Below, piece by piece: positions 52,460 to 62,734 of a stretch of 64,000 bases of DNA. The stretch is from Cristatella mucedo (taxonomy: Eukaryota > Bryozoa > Phylactolaemata > Cristatellidae), in the NCBI GenBank assembly GCA_009760855.2, contig WPIO01000057.1, positions 2,537,001 through 2,601,000 of the forward strand. Reading direction: 5' to 3'. The notes under the pieces were generated by a model. It saw only the letters and a program-made list of their open reading frames with translations. It was not told where the DNA came from and did not search any database. A program made the translations under genes and the position numbers. Numbering within the stretch: the first letter of the stretch is position 1; each line of letters begins with the position of its first letter.

Positions 52460-53440
52460 CTCTTGTAATAGCGATTCACTTCTCTACGATTCATTAGCGG
52501 CAGCTTGTTAGACATGCTTTCCCCCAACGCATAAAAAGTTCATATAAAAGGGTAAATAGGGTCCATTCATTATTTTCGGCAGCTTACGGTATCCTTTCCG
52601 TTGATTAAATAATGCAATAATGTGCATTGACCGCAGGTTTGTCTGCTACTTTCAGTAACCGGATGCATTCATCTTACTTTTATTCAGGTTTCTCACCACT
52701 AAAGGCCGAAAAAAAAATTGATTGAATCTGACGACAAATTTTGCGGAAATTTTGACCCTCATTCATTTGATAATTCTAGACCGGCGAGTCTGTAGAAGCA
52801 GTCGGTATTAAGCATGAGCCAATGAGCCCCTAGCCCGACATTTCATTTCAACTCACAGTCCGAGAAAGCCCTAGAGAACGTTTGTGCTGTCGTGTGTCAG
52901 CTACTAACGTCGTAGGAGGCTTGCAGAACTTTCGAGTTTCGTCAAATTGGGTCACGTCTTTCAAGCGCCCTAATTGACTTATCGTATTATTTTAAATGTC
53001 AGCTTTTCCTTTATAAGCTGCAAAAGGTTCACACGCATGCTCCGAAATAAGCCAAGTAAAGCTAACTTTTAGCGAGGAAAAATACTTAATACCAGTACCA
53101 TAACACTTCCTTTCCGGTGAATTTCTTGATGCAAGGTTTTTAAGCAGAATTTTCTGACCGGTGTGGTGGTCGCTGATTGCAGCATATCAACTCAAGCAAT
53201 TGGTTGGCAACACTCTTAGTAACGCTGCATTCGACATAAGTGCTACCAGGATTGCTATGCAGAATTCTGAAGCTGTCGCTCACAAGCTATCAAATATTGT
53301 AATGGTTCATATAGTCTAAGCATTTTCAGCTCCTAAAAAGGTAAACTATTTGCTACTACTGGCTGTCATAGATTAACGGTTTCCAGCCAGATTTGGCACC
53401 AGGTGTTACAGGAAGAAAGCATTCGCGCCAGATGTTTCGT
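52460..53440. other. Gene 2 intron; no recognisable content
   Basis: AT-rich unique-looking DNA without ORFs of note. Confidence 0.4.
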
Positions 53441-53441
53441 T

Positions 53442-53615
53442 AACGGTTGGATATGCGGTAGCGGTAAGGTGCTCGCTCTTTACGGTCCAGGTTGCGGTTT
53501 CGAGTTCTGCAGCTGGTAATTCTTTATCTCCACTGCGAGCTGCGGTGATAGCAATTAAAGGTCTTCTGCTGCTATGCAAATGAGGCTGTTGAATCAGCTA
53601 ACTTTTTTATACAGG
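53442..53615 (+). repeat. SINE-B copy (diverged)
   Basis: GGTAAGGTGCTCGCTCTTTA, GGTTTCGAGTTCTGCAGCTG, AATTCTTTATCTCCACTGCG and GAGGCTGTTGAATCAGCTAA. Confidence 0.75.
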
Positions 53616-53706
53616 TTTTTGGAATTAGCTGTTTAGCACTATCGATCTCTAAAGCAGGCAACCTAAATAAGGGTGCTATTACAAAAAGAAAGGTTAGCTG
53701 ATTGGT

Positions 53707-53852
53707 TAATAATAATAATAATAATAGTACACTTGATAAAGCGCCCTCAGAGAACTCAATCTCTTTCTAGGCGCTTTACATTTGCTGCAAAGGAAACACG
53801 ATCGAATGGTGAGTGGTATCATTCTTGATAAACAACGTGAATAACAGGGTAG
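53707..53852 (-). repeat. LINE-A 3' end
   Basis: AATAATAATAATAGTACACT, GATAAAGCGCCCTCAGAGAA, GGCGCTTTACATTTGCTGCA and ATCGAATGGTGAGTGG. Confidence 0.85.
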
Positions 53853-54000
53853 CCTTATTTATATATAGAGCAGAAGTGCCTTAGTGGCTGTCGTTCCGCT
53901 TGCTGTGGGCAATGAAAAAAATCGTCTCCTCCTGCAGAATTCGAACCCTCGGCATCGGTCAATAAGGCGGAGCACCTTACCTCTGGGCTAAAATCCCATG
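53853..54000 (-). repeat. SINE-B copy abutting gene 2 exon
   Basis: TATATATAGAGCAGAAGTGC, CTTAGTGGCTGTCGTTCCGC, CTCCTGCAGAATTCGAACCC and CACCTTACCTCTGGGC. It ends about 65 bp from the donor of the exon at 54066. Confidence 0.65.
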
Positions 54001-54065
54001 CTAAATGAAAATAAGCCAATCAAAAGCGACGGATATAGTTTCGCGACGCGGCCTGCTGTACTTAC

Positions 54066-54332
54066 TCGGCAGGTCGCTCGGCAAGCGGAATCTGAAATCG
54101 TACGCGTAAGTGCCGACGTCGAAGCAGTGGTATTGCTTTCCGAACGGCTCCCACAGCGGCAGCTCGTGAGAGAGAAACGTGCACTGCTCCGTCTCAGTGT
54201 AGCTCTCCATCTCCAGGCCACGCATCTTCCTCGCGTACGCCACGATGTACTTGCCCTCGACGCGAAGCGTCACCTTGGTGAGCCGAAGCGGCGCCGACAG
54301 GGTCAAGTTCGTCGTGCCCTTGACCTCGTCAC
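54066..54332 (-). CDS. Gene 2, second visible exon: arrestin-domain protein, N-domain core
   Basis: The acceptor is GTCGCTGCAG (54334-54333) and the donor CCGA|GTAAGT (54065-54064), a near-consensus site. The 267 nt (2 + 88 codons + 1) are phase 1 on both sides. The peptide includes GDEVKGTTNLTLSAPLRLTK, VTLRVEGKYIVAYARKMRGL, TFLSHELPLWEP and DVGTYAYDFRFRLPSDLPS. These are the classic arrestin N-domain strands: 'YSPGDxVxGxxxL', 'VxVxxxGKxxV' and 'GxYxxxFxFxLPxxLP'. This is the firmest gene identification in the window. Alpha-arrestins act as adaptors for ubiquitin ligases and endocytosis; the role here is inferred from family only. Confidence 0.9.
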
Positions 54333-54599
54333 CTGCAGCGACGGGCGCGCGGCGCCGCGTCCGTCGGCGCCGCTGCTCGAGCCGCGAGCGAGCGACGCCG
54401 TGAAGCGTCCGCAGACGAGCGAGCTTCGGTGGTGCGCGCGAGCCTAACTGACCACCAGAGAGCAGGTGCAAACGTCGCGCGCGCGCGTGCACGCACGCAA
54501 ACGCGCACGTGCGTTTGGTAGTCGTAGCTGGAACATCGTGTGACCTCCGCCTTGACCTACGGCAGGCCGGTCGCGCCACGCGCAGCTAATACGACGTCG

Positions 54600-54728
54600 T
54601 TTAAACATTGAGCCAGGTCAGTTTCTGCTACGGTCAGAGTTTTAATGGCAGGCTGTTTAACATGGCCGCCAGCGTCTGTTTATGTTTAAATTAAATCATA
54701 CGCTTTGAGATCTCTTCTGCTTAAAGTT
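54600..54728. other. Gene 2 intron; no recognisable content
   Basis: The GC-rich exon flank gives way to AT-rich sequence. Confidence 0.3.
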
Positions 54729-54729
54729 T

Positions 54730-54905
54730 GTTTACAAAACCTAAACACTAAGCCCGAGACCCAAAAAACTAGACCCTAAATTCAAAAACCCAGTTAAGAT
54801 AAAAATTCAAAATCTGACCCCTAAATCCAAAACAGTAAACCCAAATACATACAGGCCCTAAATGCTATACCGAAAGTCCTAAACCCTAAGCTAGAAGGAT
54901 AGCTT
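54730..54905. repeat. Degenerate CCCTAAA-like interstitial repeat
   Basis: Repeated variants of ACCCTAAA / CCCAAA / CCTAAAC (GACCCTAAATTCAAAAACCC, GACCCCTAAATCCAAAACAG, AAACCCAAATAC, CCTAAACCCTAAGC) are spaced at about 10-25 bp over 170 bp. It is too degenerate to be a functional telomere. Confidence 0.7.
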
Positions 54906-54909
54906 TTGA

Positions 54910-55555
54910 CGTGTTTATATAACAACGTAAACCTACACTGTTTTTACTTTGAGGGGTTTGTGAGCCCGTAAACACAAGTCCTTGACAGTGTGCGTACGTT
55001 TAATAAAATGACAGTACAGCAGTGATAAGTTGTACATAAAATATCACGGAATATGATTTACTAATTTGCATAAGCATCTACATGATTTCCTTTTATAATT
55101 AAAATTTAAGGTTGAATCTGCATTGCATAATTAAATGATGGCGGGAGGGCTTTCGATTAACGTGTTATTCACAGCAATTATGAACGCAAACGCTGTGGAG
55201 ATCATCATTCAATGAAACAGATACAAATTAAGAGCCTGACCGGGGCAGTCGATCTTAGACACAGGTTTGCTGATCAGCGAGTTATTGCGGTGGCGCCGTT
55301 GCATAATATTTAACTTATATGCATTGTCGTTAATTTTAAAATTGAATTTCCCTGGGATTTTAGGGGAATGACGCCAGTTACATGATTGTAGATCGTGGAA
55401 ATACGCTTATAGCAGCCATCCTGTCAATATGCTAGCATTCTGTGCAACGAGTCCATGTAAGACCAATCTGCAAAAGCATTCACTGCTATAACATTCTCAT
55501 CTCAGAATGTTGAACATTGTCAAGATATCCCTGGCTACCAGTGGCGTCCCACCCC
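54910..55555. other. Gene 2 intron; no recognisable content
   Basis: AT-rich unique-looking DNA, no ORF or known repeat. Confidence 0.4.
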
Positions 55556-55557
55556 CT

Positions 55558-55640
55558 CTAAAAATGACACGTGCGAAGCGCCTGGCTAGACTTAAACGTT
55601 CTCTTAGGGCACTATGAAAATGTATAATACTTATTTATTT
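55558..55640 (+). repeat. SINE-A tail fragment
   Basis: GTGCGAAGCGCCTGGCTAGA, CGTTCTCTTAGGGCACTATG and a TTATTTATTT tail. Confidence 0.65.
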
Positions 55641-55885
55641 GTTTCGTGGCTTCTATACTGATACTCTTGGATCTATCAGCAATATTTCGATACCATATTT
55701 TGATGCAATATTTGACCAACGAATCTTTCCGGAGCATGTCCCCATGAGCGTAGGCATCGCTAGCACAGTGCTAACTTGGATTAAGTCTTTCATCAGTGAC
55801 AGTTGTCAGAGTGCGTACGGAAACGGCATTTGGTCATCTAGTTTGCATTGCAAGCTTGGGGTACTTGAGCTACGGTCTTAAGATC
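55641..55885 (+). repeat. Degenerate LINE RT fragment
   Basis: The frame 55639-55881 has VGIASTVLTWIKSFISDSCQ and then SAYGNGIWSSSLHCKLGVLE. It is collinear with the RT block 'LGI.GTAL.WFxSYLS.R.QSVxVNGxxSSxxxLxxGVPQG'. It lies within gene 2 intron 1 (54333-56298). Confidence 0.6.
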
Positions 55886-56298
55886 GATTCTTTTCACTAT
55901 ATATAGGCTTGCCGTCCGATTTCATCGCCTCGCCACACACGTTTGGATAGCCCTCGCCGCCCGCCTGCCTGGCCACTTATGGATAAGTGTTGTTTCGTGC
56001 GTTGCCTCGCGACAGGGGCCGCTGCAGCCGCTTCTGTTGAATATTGCAGAGACTATCGGTTGAAGTAAGCGTTGCTCGCGTGGCGGGGCGCGCTGCCCGA
56101 AGCGAGTCGGGGCGGCGACTCATTTCAGCGATCGCGATACAACGCAGACAGACTTGCCACTTCGTGACTCGACACACCGTATAGGGCACGATCTCAGTGA
56201 AGAAGGGCGTAGAAAAAGAAGGAAATTGACGAGCACGAATATATTGAGAGTATGCTAGGAAGGCTGTGTGACGAGCTGAGCCGAGAGCCTCGCCTCAC

Positions 56299-56425
56299 CA
56301 GGACTGTACGAGTGTACGCCGTAGTTGACGTATTCGCACAGCTTGATCTTGTTGTCGCCCCCATTCCTAGACGACAGGATCGAATCTCTGCGATAGAGAT
56401 TAAGCGCCTTCTCCAGGTCGGCATC
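56299..56425 (-). CDS. Gene 2, first visible exon: arrestin-domain protein, N-domain start
   Basis: The acceptor GCGTTTTAG (56427-56426) follows an in-frame stop and has a modest pyrimidine tract. The donor CCTG|GTGAGG is at 56298-56297. The 127 nt (42 codons + 1) leave phase 1, which joins exactly to the next exon as '...SYSPG|DEV'. The peptide starts DADLEKALNLYRRDSILSSR and continues GGDNKIKLCEYVNYGVHSYS. 'KIKLCEYVNYGVHSYSPGDEV' as split by the intron is the first arrestin strand pair. No Met is present, so an upstream exon with phase-0 end must carry the start codon. Confidence 0.75.
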
Positions 56426-56429
56426 CTAA

Positions 56430-57035
56430 AACGCAACGCGCTATGGATGTCCGAGGGCAGAACGCTCGCCGCGAGGTGAAAGGCATTTCTCTTTGAAATC
56501 TCCTCACAGAGCCGCCTTTGCCCCATCGTAAATCGTGTCACATAAACAGATACTATTTTGACTGCTCACTCTAGCCGCTGATTCAATACTTCAATAATTT
56601 ACGAAAGCCTGCTGCTCCGTACCGAAGGGGCGCCCAATAGGAAAGCGGCCTCTTTTGAAGCACTGCAAATAAATTCGCAGCCCTATCCGGATAGCCTGTC
56701 GTCCGTTTATGGCTTCCAAAAGTCGTATCTATCAAATCGGATCATATTTCCCGATAAAAATTCTGCCTGGAGCTTGTCCATCAGTGCCGCTCTACTTGAC
56801 TTTAAAGTTCCTTCCAAAATCTGTTCGCCTGCCATATCTGGAGAAGTATTGCGAGAAGGCAACACTGGCCTCCAGAATCGCCACTAAGGTGCTAGCTTTA
56901 CAGGCGGCGTACTGGATCGTCCAGATTAAGACTGACGAGATACTTGTGGTGGTTGCTGAATCAAAGCGAGTAGGAAATATGATAATCTACGGTTGTGCGG
57001 CATGAAGATCAAAATCGAGCAACAGTCAGTCAGCT
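56430..57035. other. Upstream of visible gene 2; no recognisable content
   Basis: A 98-codon plus-strand ORF (56709-57005) has no motif I recognise. Confidence 0.35.
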
Positions 57036-57780
57036 TTGAGCATGGCAGTGGTTGTGCTCCTGACTTTGAGACGATCCGAGCGGGAGTTGTGGAACGAGGC
57101 TCCGCGCTTGCAGCCAGTTTCTCGGTGCTCTGGGCGCCTTGCGACAGTAGTTTTACACCTGGCTGAGACATCTGTTGCCTCCCGCCGCTGTCGAATAGAC
57201 CTCTCTACGCTAAGGAGGCGGACTCGGTATCTTAAGGCGCATGCCCTTTTCCCTGCCGAGCGTTCCGCAACTGTCAGCTATAGCCTGCGAGCATTTATGC
57301 TGCACCTACCGCTGCTACGCCAGCCGCAATAGCCGAAAGGTCGAGGCTTTCGCAGGCATTTCTCGCTCACCGACACGGACAAGCGCGACACGAGCTGCCG
57401 CCGCCGCGCGTTTGCAACATAGCTATGTCGGGACGCTGAAGCCGCTCCGCACCGAGTGTAACAGTGCCGAGGCCAAGGTCGACGGTGAGATTTGCTAAAT
57501 TCTCAAACTGGATGTTCCCCTTCATGAAATCACGGTGGCAAACGAAGAGGTTGAAGAGAGCCTGCTTTCGTGGGAGGCTGGCGGCGGCTCAGCAGACGCT
57601 GCGGCTGCGGTCGCACGCCAGAGCTTGACCTTGACCCGCCGGATCTTGGCCCTTTTGGTGCGGCGCTCTTTAGCGCCTTCAAAAAAGCAATGCACCGCCA
57701 TTTTGCCATTTTGGGGGAAGCCTAACTGCCGCTATGCAGGCGGTGTCCGGCCCGGAACCTGTCTACAAACGGGGCCGTGA
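57036..57780. promoter_or_regulatory. CpG-rich island with YY1-type site; candidate gene 2 promoter/first exon region
   Basis: GC-rich block 0.6-1.4 kb upstream of the first visible gene 2 exon. The plus strand has CCGCCATTTTG at 57695-57705, so the minus strand (gene sense) reads CAAAATGGCGG. That is a YY1-type site overlapping an ATG. From that ATG a 60-codon frame starts MAVHCFFEGAKERRTKRAK. No convincing donor with phase 0 is seen, so its role as the first gene 2 exon is unproven. Confidence 0.35.
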
Positions 57781-57784
57781 CAGC

Positions 57785-57938
57785 CCAGGAGGTAATGTGC
57801 TCGCTCTTAACGACCCAGATCATGGAGAGGAATCTTGCAGTTGGGGCCAGCCTCAATTTGCCAACTGCAAGCGTTGGTGAAAGACGACAATACTCTTCTG
57901 CTTCGATACAAATGCGACTGTTAAATCAGAAAAGACCT
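57785..57938 (+). repeat. SINE-B copy (diverged)
   Basis: GTGCTCGCTCTTAACGACCC, GCCAACTGCAAGCGTTGGTG, ATACTCTTCTGCTTCGATAC and CGACTGTTAAATCAGAAAAG. Confidence 0.65.
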
Positions 57939-57959
57939 TTTCTACAAAGAAATCCCAAG

Positions 57960-58810
57960 CCTCATTTAGCCTTCTTTTGAGGGGACGACATTGAGAACCT
58001 CCCTCGGCCGGCTTCTTTGGACCAGTCTAAAAAGAATGCAATAATAGTTCATGAGCAAATCTAGTCTAACTAAGAAAGCCGGGGCCTGAGGCTCACAATC
58101 TGGTTTGGCTGGATTGCTTCTGTAGCATCTGCACGAGATCTGTGTTCGTATCCCAAAGTGCCCTTTCACCAGACAACCACTTCCGCACCACAGATAAGCC
58201 CGAATATTTTCAGTTATGAAACACTGAACAAAGTTGGGGACTTTCTAAGACAGGAGATACCACCACACCCGTGTTTCTGGATAGAGATTGACTGCTCTCA
58301 GGCAGCTCGCTACATAAATCTCTCTCTCTCTCTCTCTCTCTCGGAGTCATGTTTTTGCTCCGTGCATTTGCACTATCCCGTCCCGATATCCACTGAACAC
58401 GCAGCTCGCACGTCCTCCGCCCTTCGCAAGAGGTGCTTACTACTAATGCAAAACTCAGCCACTCAGCTTCTCTTCTGTGAGCGTTACAGCTTCCAGATTG
58501 TGCACCACTTCTCACTGACTCGCACTCGCTCGCATAAATCAGTGCATCGATGTCAAGCTTGTGCCACTCACTTTTATCATCGTTTAACCTATCGCCGGCC
58601 TACCTGCAAGCTCTGCTGTCAAGCAAGGCAATGCAGCACCTGCTCCTCTTACTAAAGTCGTTTAGCTGTCCCTCTAAAAAAATCTTTAAAAGCGCTGGGA
58701 GACAGGGAGCCTCCCAGATCCCACGATCCCAAATAGTAGAGCAGCTTACCAAATGACGTCACAACACCACCGAACTTTATGAAATTTCAAAAGAAGATAA
58801 AACCTCACCG
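57960..58810. other. No recognisable gene; small (CT)n at 58320-58342
   Basis: ORFs of 165 codons (plus, 58158-58655) and 101 codons (minus) overlap the CT repeat and lack conserved motifs. Confidence 0.35.
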
Positions 58811-58814
58811 ATAA

Positions 58815-58950
58815 ATATAATTCATTTGTATAGAACCCCAAGAGAACTCAAATCTCTATTCAGGCGCTTCACATATGCCTCGGGGCTTGAGCCCATGACC
58901 TTGGTCGGGGCGAGCACCTTAACCGCTAGACCAAACCAGCTCAGATCCTA
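58815..58950 (-). repeat. SINE-A copy
   Basis: AATATAATTCATTTGTATAG, CCAAGAGAACTCAAATCTCT, GCCTCGGGGCTTGAGCCCAT, TTGGTCGGGGCGAGCACCTT and GCTAGACCAAACCAGCTC. About ten bases after the B-box are deleted. Confidence 0.85.
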
Positions 58951-58954
58951 TTGC

Positions 58955-60030
58955 TTACAGCATTAGCTCGGTCAGTGTGGATTGTCCTTAGCGTGATTAC
59001 GAATGCTCTCACTGTGCACGTTAACATCAACAAACTCTGTATAGCATCTATGCATTGCCTACACAAAGACAATTAAGTATCGTTTGGTACTTTAAGAGTG
59101 TCTCAAGAAAAAGGTTGTAAGGCATAGCCAGTCAGACGTTTACGACTAGCATCAGCAACGTGGAAAGAGATGAATATGAGAGCATCACAACTGTTAAGAG
59201 TTAAACTAAGCAAAGAGGCTGATGTGACAAACGTGCCGATTTATTCTAGAAACAGATAGTGCCAGCACTGTGTGAACTTTCTGCGATCTCTGCTTGATCT
59301 CTGTCGGTTTGTTAGTTTCTCTTGAAAGAAAATTAAACTCGAGTTTTGTAGTTATTTTGCAGCTCTAAGGAATAATAGAGGAGCGTTCCATTGCGAGGCA
59401 TGCGAAAAGGCACAAACTGCACTCCAACTTTGTTTCTATTCATGCAGTTAGTCTGGTCACAGCTGACGCCCTATTAGAGACGTGAAAACGAATCGAGCTG
59501 CATAAATGCATATTTAAAAGAAACCTAAAAAATAGCAGCTTCTTGCATTATTTTCTCCGTGCTTGCAAACTACTCTAACGAGCTTTCTGCATGCTAAACA
59601 TGTTGAAAGTGATAACTTTTGAGATGACGCGTCATTTCCAGCCTATTTAGAGCACCCAGGCAGGGAGTTCACTTCTCTAATGGCATTATGCAAATAAATA
59701 ATTGTAATATCTGAAAACTGATTTCAACTCTATGCATTGACGATGAATGACCATCCCTCATTGCCTCATAATTTGCGGTCAGTCGAGAGCCTGCAACTGA
59801 ATCCTCTTGGAGGATGCAGGAAAGAAGCCATAGAAAAAAAGGCCATAGGAAGAAAGCCACAAAGAAAGTATCGAATACTAAGAAAAAAAGGCCATAGGAA
59901 GGAAGCCACACCTTCAGGAAACGAGGCTACGGGAAAAGCCATGCGAATGAGTAGCATAAAGAAAACCAGTACACGGCAACCACGGAAAGAGAGACAAAAG
60001 AAAAAAGCTTGTTAAGTGCAGAAAGGCACA
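58955..60030. other. No recognisable gene; two imperfect 49-bp units at 59830-59915
   Basis: The segment AAAAAAAGGCCATAGGAAG occurs at 59834 and 59883. The rest is unique-looking AT-rich DNA. Confidence 0.4.
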
Positions 60031-60037
60031 GGTGAGG

Positions 60038-60654
60038 ATAATAATAATAATAATAACAAATCTGCATAGCACTCTTAGAGACTTTATTCTCTGCCTAGGC
60101 ACTTTACATATGCTGTAAAGGAAGCATGATTGTATTGTTAGTGGTAACATGCACAATGACAACAAGCATAACGTAGTTAGAGATGACATTCATAAGGTCG
60201 ATATGCAAATATGGTTAGTGGCACGATGCAAAGTGTAAGTACGCATAAGAGTAGAAAGGAAGAATCCAACGGGTAGTCTAGAGCCAGAGAAGAAAGGGAC
60301 TTAAAAGTGAGTGACATAATCTTAAAGTCGATGTGCTGCTTGATTAGTAGAAAGTTCGAGTTGGAAGGAAGTGGTGCAATTTGGCAACTGAAGCGCCCAC
60401 GTCGGACAACCTACCTGCAGAGTTTTGCAACAGCTGCAAGCGTGTGATTGAGCATGCTAATAGACCAGCAAGCAGTGAGTTGGAGAAGTCAATACGAGAT
60501 GTTAAAAACTCATGGACCAATTATGATATGTAATGCCAAGCCCGAATTTCAGCATTGATATGTAGCAGACTTTACTGTGGAGTTGATATGGTCGTCTACT
60601 GCATGGCAATTTTTGAAAAGGATACCTATATTTCGCGAATATTCGACAGATGAT
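60038..60654 (-). repeat. LINE-A copy, 5'-truncated
   Basis: AATAATAATAATAATAACAA tail, CTAGGCACTTTACATATGCT, TGGTTAGTGGCACGATGCAA, then coding remnants (AGCAGTGAGTTGGAGAAGTC; TGACTAC-type block TTTACTGTGGAGTTGATATG). Confidence 0.8.
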
Positions 60655-60726
60655 GTAATATAATGTATCTCCGTCTGCAACTCCACAAAACCAAAGAGAC
60701 TACGTGGGTGTTACGCAAGAGAGTCT
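60655..60726 (-). repeat. LINE-B 3' terminal fragment
   Basis: GATGTAATATAATGTATCTC, CTGCAACTCCACAAAACCAA, GGGTGTTACGCAAGAGAGTC. Only 70 bp, immediately before another LINE-B tail. Confidence 0.85.
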
Positions 60727-62715
60727 TGTAATGTAATGTAATGAAATGTATCTCCGTCTGTAACTCCTCAAAGTCATAAAGACCATGTGGGTGTTACGCA
60801 GCAGAGTTTTGTATAGCCCACTCACAGCCTAAGCGGCTTTCGGTATGCATTCGGTAGCCAACACACTTCATCTCACGCAACAAAGAGAAAGTGGGAAGCA
60901 TAGCAGAGTCAGGAGAGCAGTTGAGGTTGTGAGTAGCATAGAAGTAGCAGTTCAGGACAGCTGAAAAAGATGTGCCATAGTCGGCAGTTGGAGAGTAGAT
61001 GTCGTTGCGTAAGAATTGTGGAAGCAAGCTCCACAGTATAGGACCTGCAGAGCTTAAGCTTCTGTCGCCAACGGTCTTTAAGCTGAGGAATGGGACAGCT
61101 AATTTATTGTCCACACAAAACCTGAGGGCGCGAACAGGCTGAAACTGATGCAGCAGTTCAGCTAGGTAAGAAGGAGCCAAGCCGTGGCGGGCCTTGTGGG
61201 TCAGCGTGAAAACTTTGCTCTGTATCCGTTGTTCAAACGGCATCCATCCTTGCTCTTTCAGCAAAGGATACACGTGCTCAAACCTCCGGGACTTGAAGAC
61301 TAGCCTGGCAGCCATATTTATATTCAGCTGCAGTGGCCTAATCGCTTTTTTTGGTTGCCCAGCAAATAGGGAATTGCAATAATCAAGCCGAGACAGAACT
61401 AAAGAGCTAGTTAATTTGTTTGCAAGTAACTGTGGAAGACAGCTCCTAGTCTTTGATGGGGATCAGACGTTTTGGCCAGCTGCAGAAGCAGTCTTTTGAA
61501 TGAAGCTTTAAAAATTGAGGCAGTTGTCGAAAACGACACCTAAATTTCGAGCACGTGGTGATGGTCGCACAACAGCATCACCTATTAGAACAGCAAAGCC
61601 TTTTCATCCAGCCAAACGCTTAGTGTGTCCTATGAGCAGTAGTTCGGTTTTATCGCCATTTAATTTCAAAAAGTTTTCCGACATCCAGGATCGAATATCG
61701 GCAAGGCAAGCATGAAATATTTCAGTTGCTGCAGCATATTCCGACGGTTTGAATGACAAATACAACTGAGTATAGTCAGCATAGAAGTGATATCTTATTC
61801 CATGGGCCTTAATCACTTTACCCAGAGGTTGTGTATAAGCGGAGAACAGTAAGTGACCAAGTACAGACCCTTGAGACTCCACAGGTGACCCTTCTCGTGT
61901 GTGAGACCTGACTCCACATCACACGGTTGAACACGATCAGACAAGTACGATTTAAACCACGCCAATGCTTCGTCTGACAGACCGATCGTTGTTCTCAATC
62001 GTTCAAGCAGAACATCGTGATCACTAGTGTCGAAGGCAGCAGACATATCTTGCAGAGCTAGGGCAGTGACATACCCGTCGTCGCTGCCACGTAGAATGTC
62101 ATTCTTAACACGGAGGAGAGCAGTTTCAGTGGAGTCCTGCCTATTGAATCCCGATTAAAATGTTTCTGACATTTCCCTCTTTTTCAATATGTTCAACCAG
62201 CTGCTTAGCAGCAATTTTTTCAAGAATCTTTGACAATAAAGGAAGAAGGGAAACAGGGCGATAGTTTACAAGGACCTTTGTATCTAATCCAGGCTTTTTA
62301 AGTATGGGTCTAAAGATTGCCGATTTGAAGGACTTGAGGACGACCCCTTTTCCCAGAGAACCATTACAAATCTTGGTTATGGCAGGCGACATTGGACTGC
62401 CAGTGAAGGCCACAGGGATGAAGGTATAGAGTCTTCATGAGACAAGCTCTTTTCGCTTGACCATATTAAGGTAGTTACATCGCACGCAGAAACCTCGGAG
62501 AACCTTTTGAGGAAGGTCACAGGTTGTGGAACCGCGATTGCTTTAGTCGGAGGGGGCTTAATGGAGGCACGAATGTGCACAATTTTTTCAGTAAAGAAGG
62601 CTGAAAACTTTTCGGCTGAGCTCTTAATATATGGGGAATCAGACCTCACAGCATTTGCCAGTAAATGGTTTACTGTCTTGTAAATCTCAGGAATTCAGCT
62701 TTTGGATGAAACAAG
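60727..62715 (-). mobile_element. LINE-B, longest copy, RT-bearing but inactive
   Basis: About 2 kb, CR1/L2-like. Minus-strand frames in order: SDSPYIKSSAEKFSAFFTEK (62.6 kb), FKSAIFRPILKKPGLDTKVL and NYRPVSLLPLLSKILEKIAA (62.2-62.3 kb), MSAAFDTSDHDVLLERLRTT (62.0 kb), [20 protein letters not shown] and [19 protein letters not shown] (61.8 kb), then the C-terminal part 60794-61315. The catalytic YADD is YADY here, so the RT is dead even apart from the frameshifts. The tail is (TGTAA)n at 60727. The 5' end merges into diverged sequence near 62715. Confidence 0.9.
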
Positions 62716-62734
62716 AAGCCCTGGTGTTTTTTTA

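Noticed and set aside
54730-54905. True telomere or chromosome end
   Set aside because: The units are irregular and short, and unique sequence and gene 2 exons lie on both sides.
58158-58655. 165-codon plus-strand ORF
   Set aside because: It spans a CT repeat and shows no motif or codon bias, and a 101-codon ORF overlaps it on the other strand.
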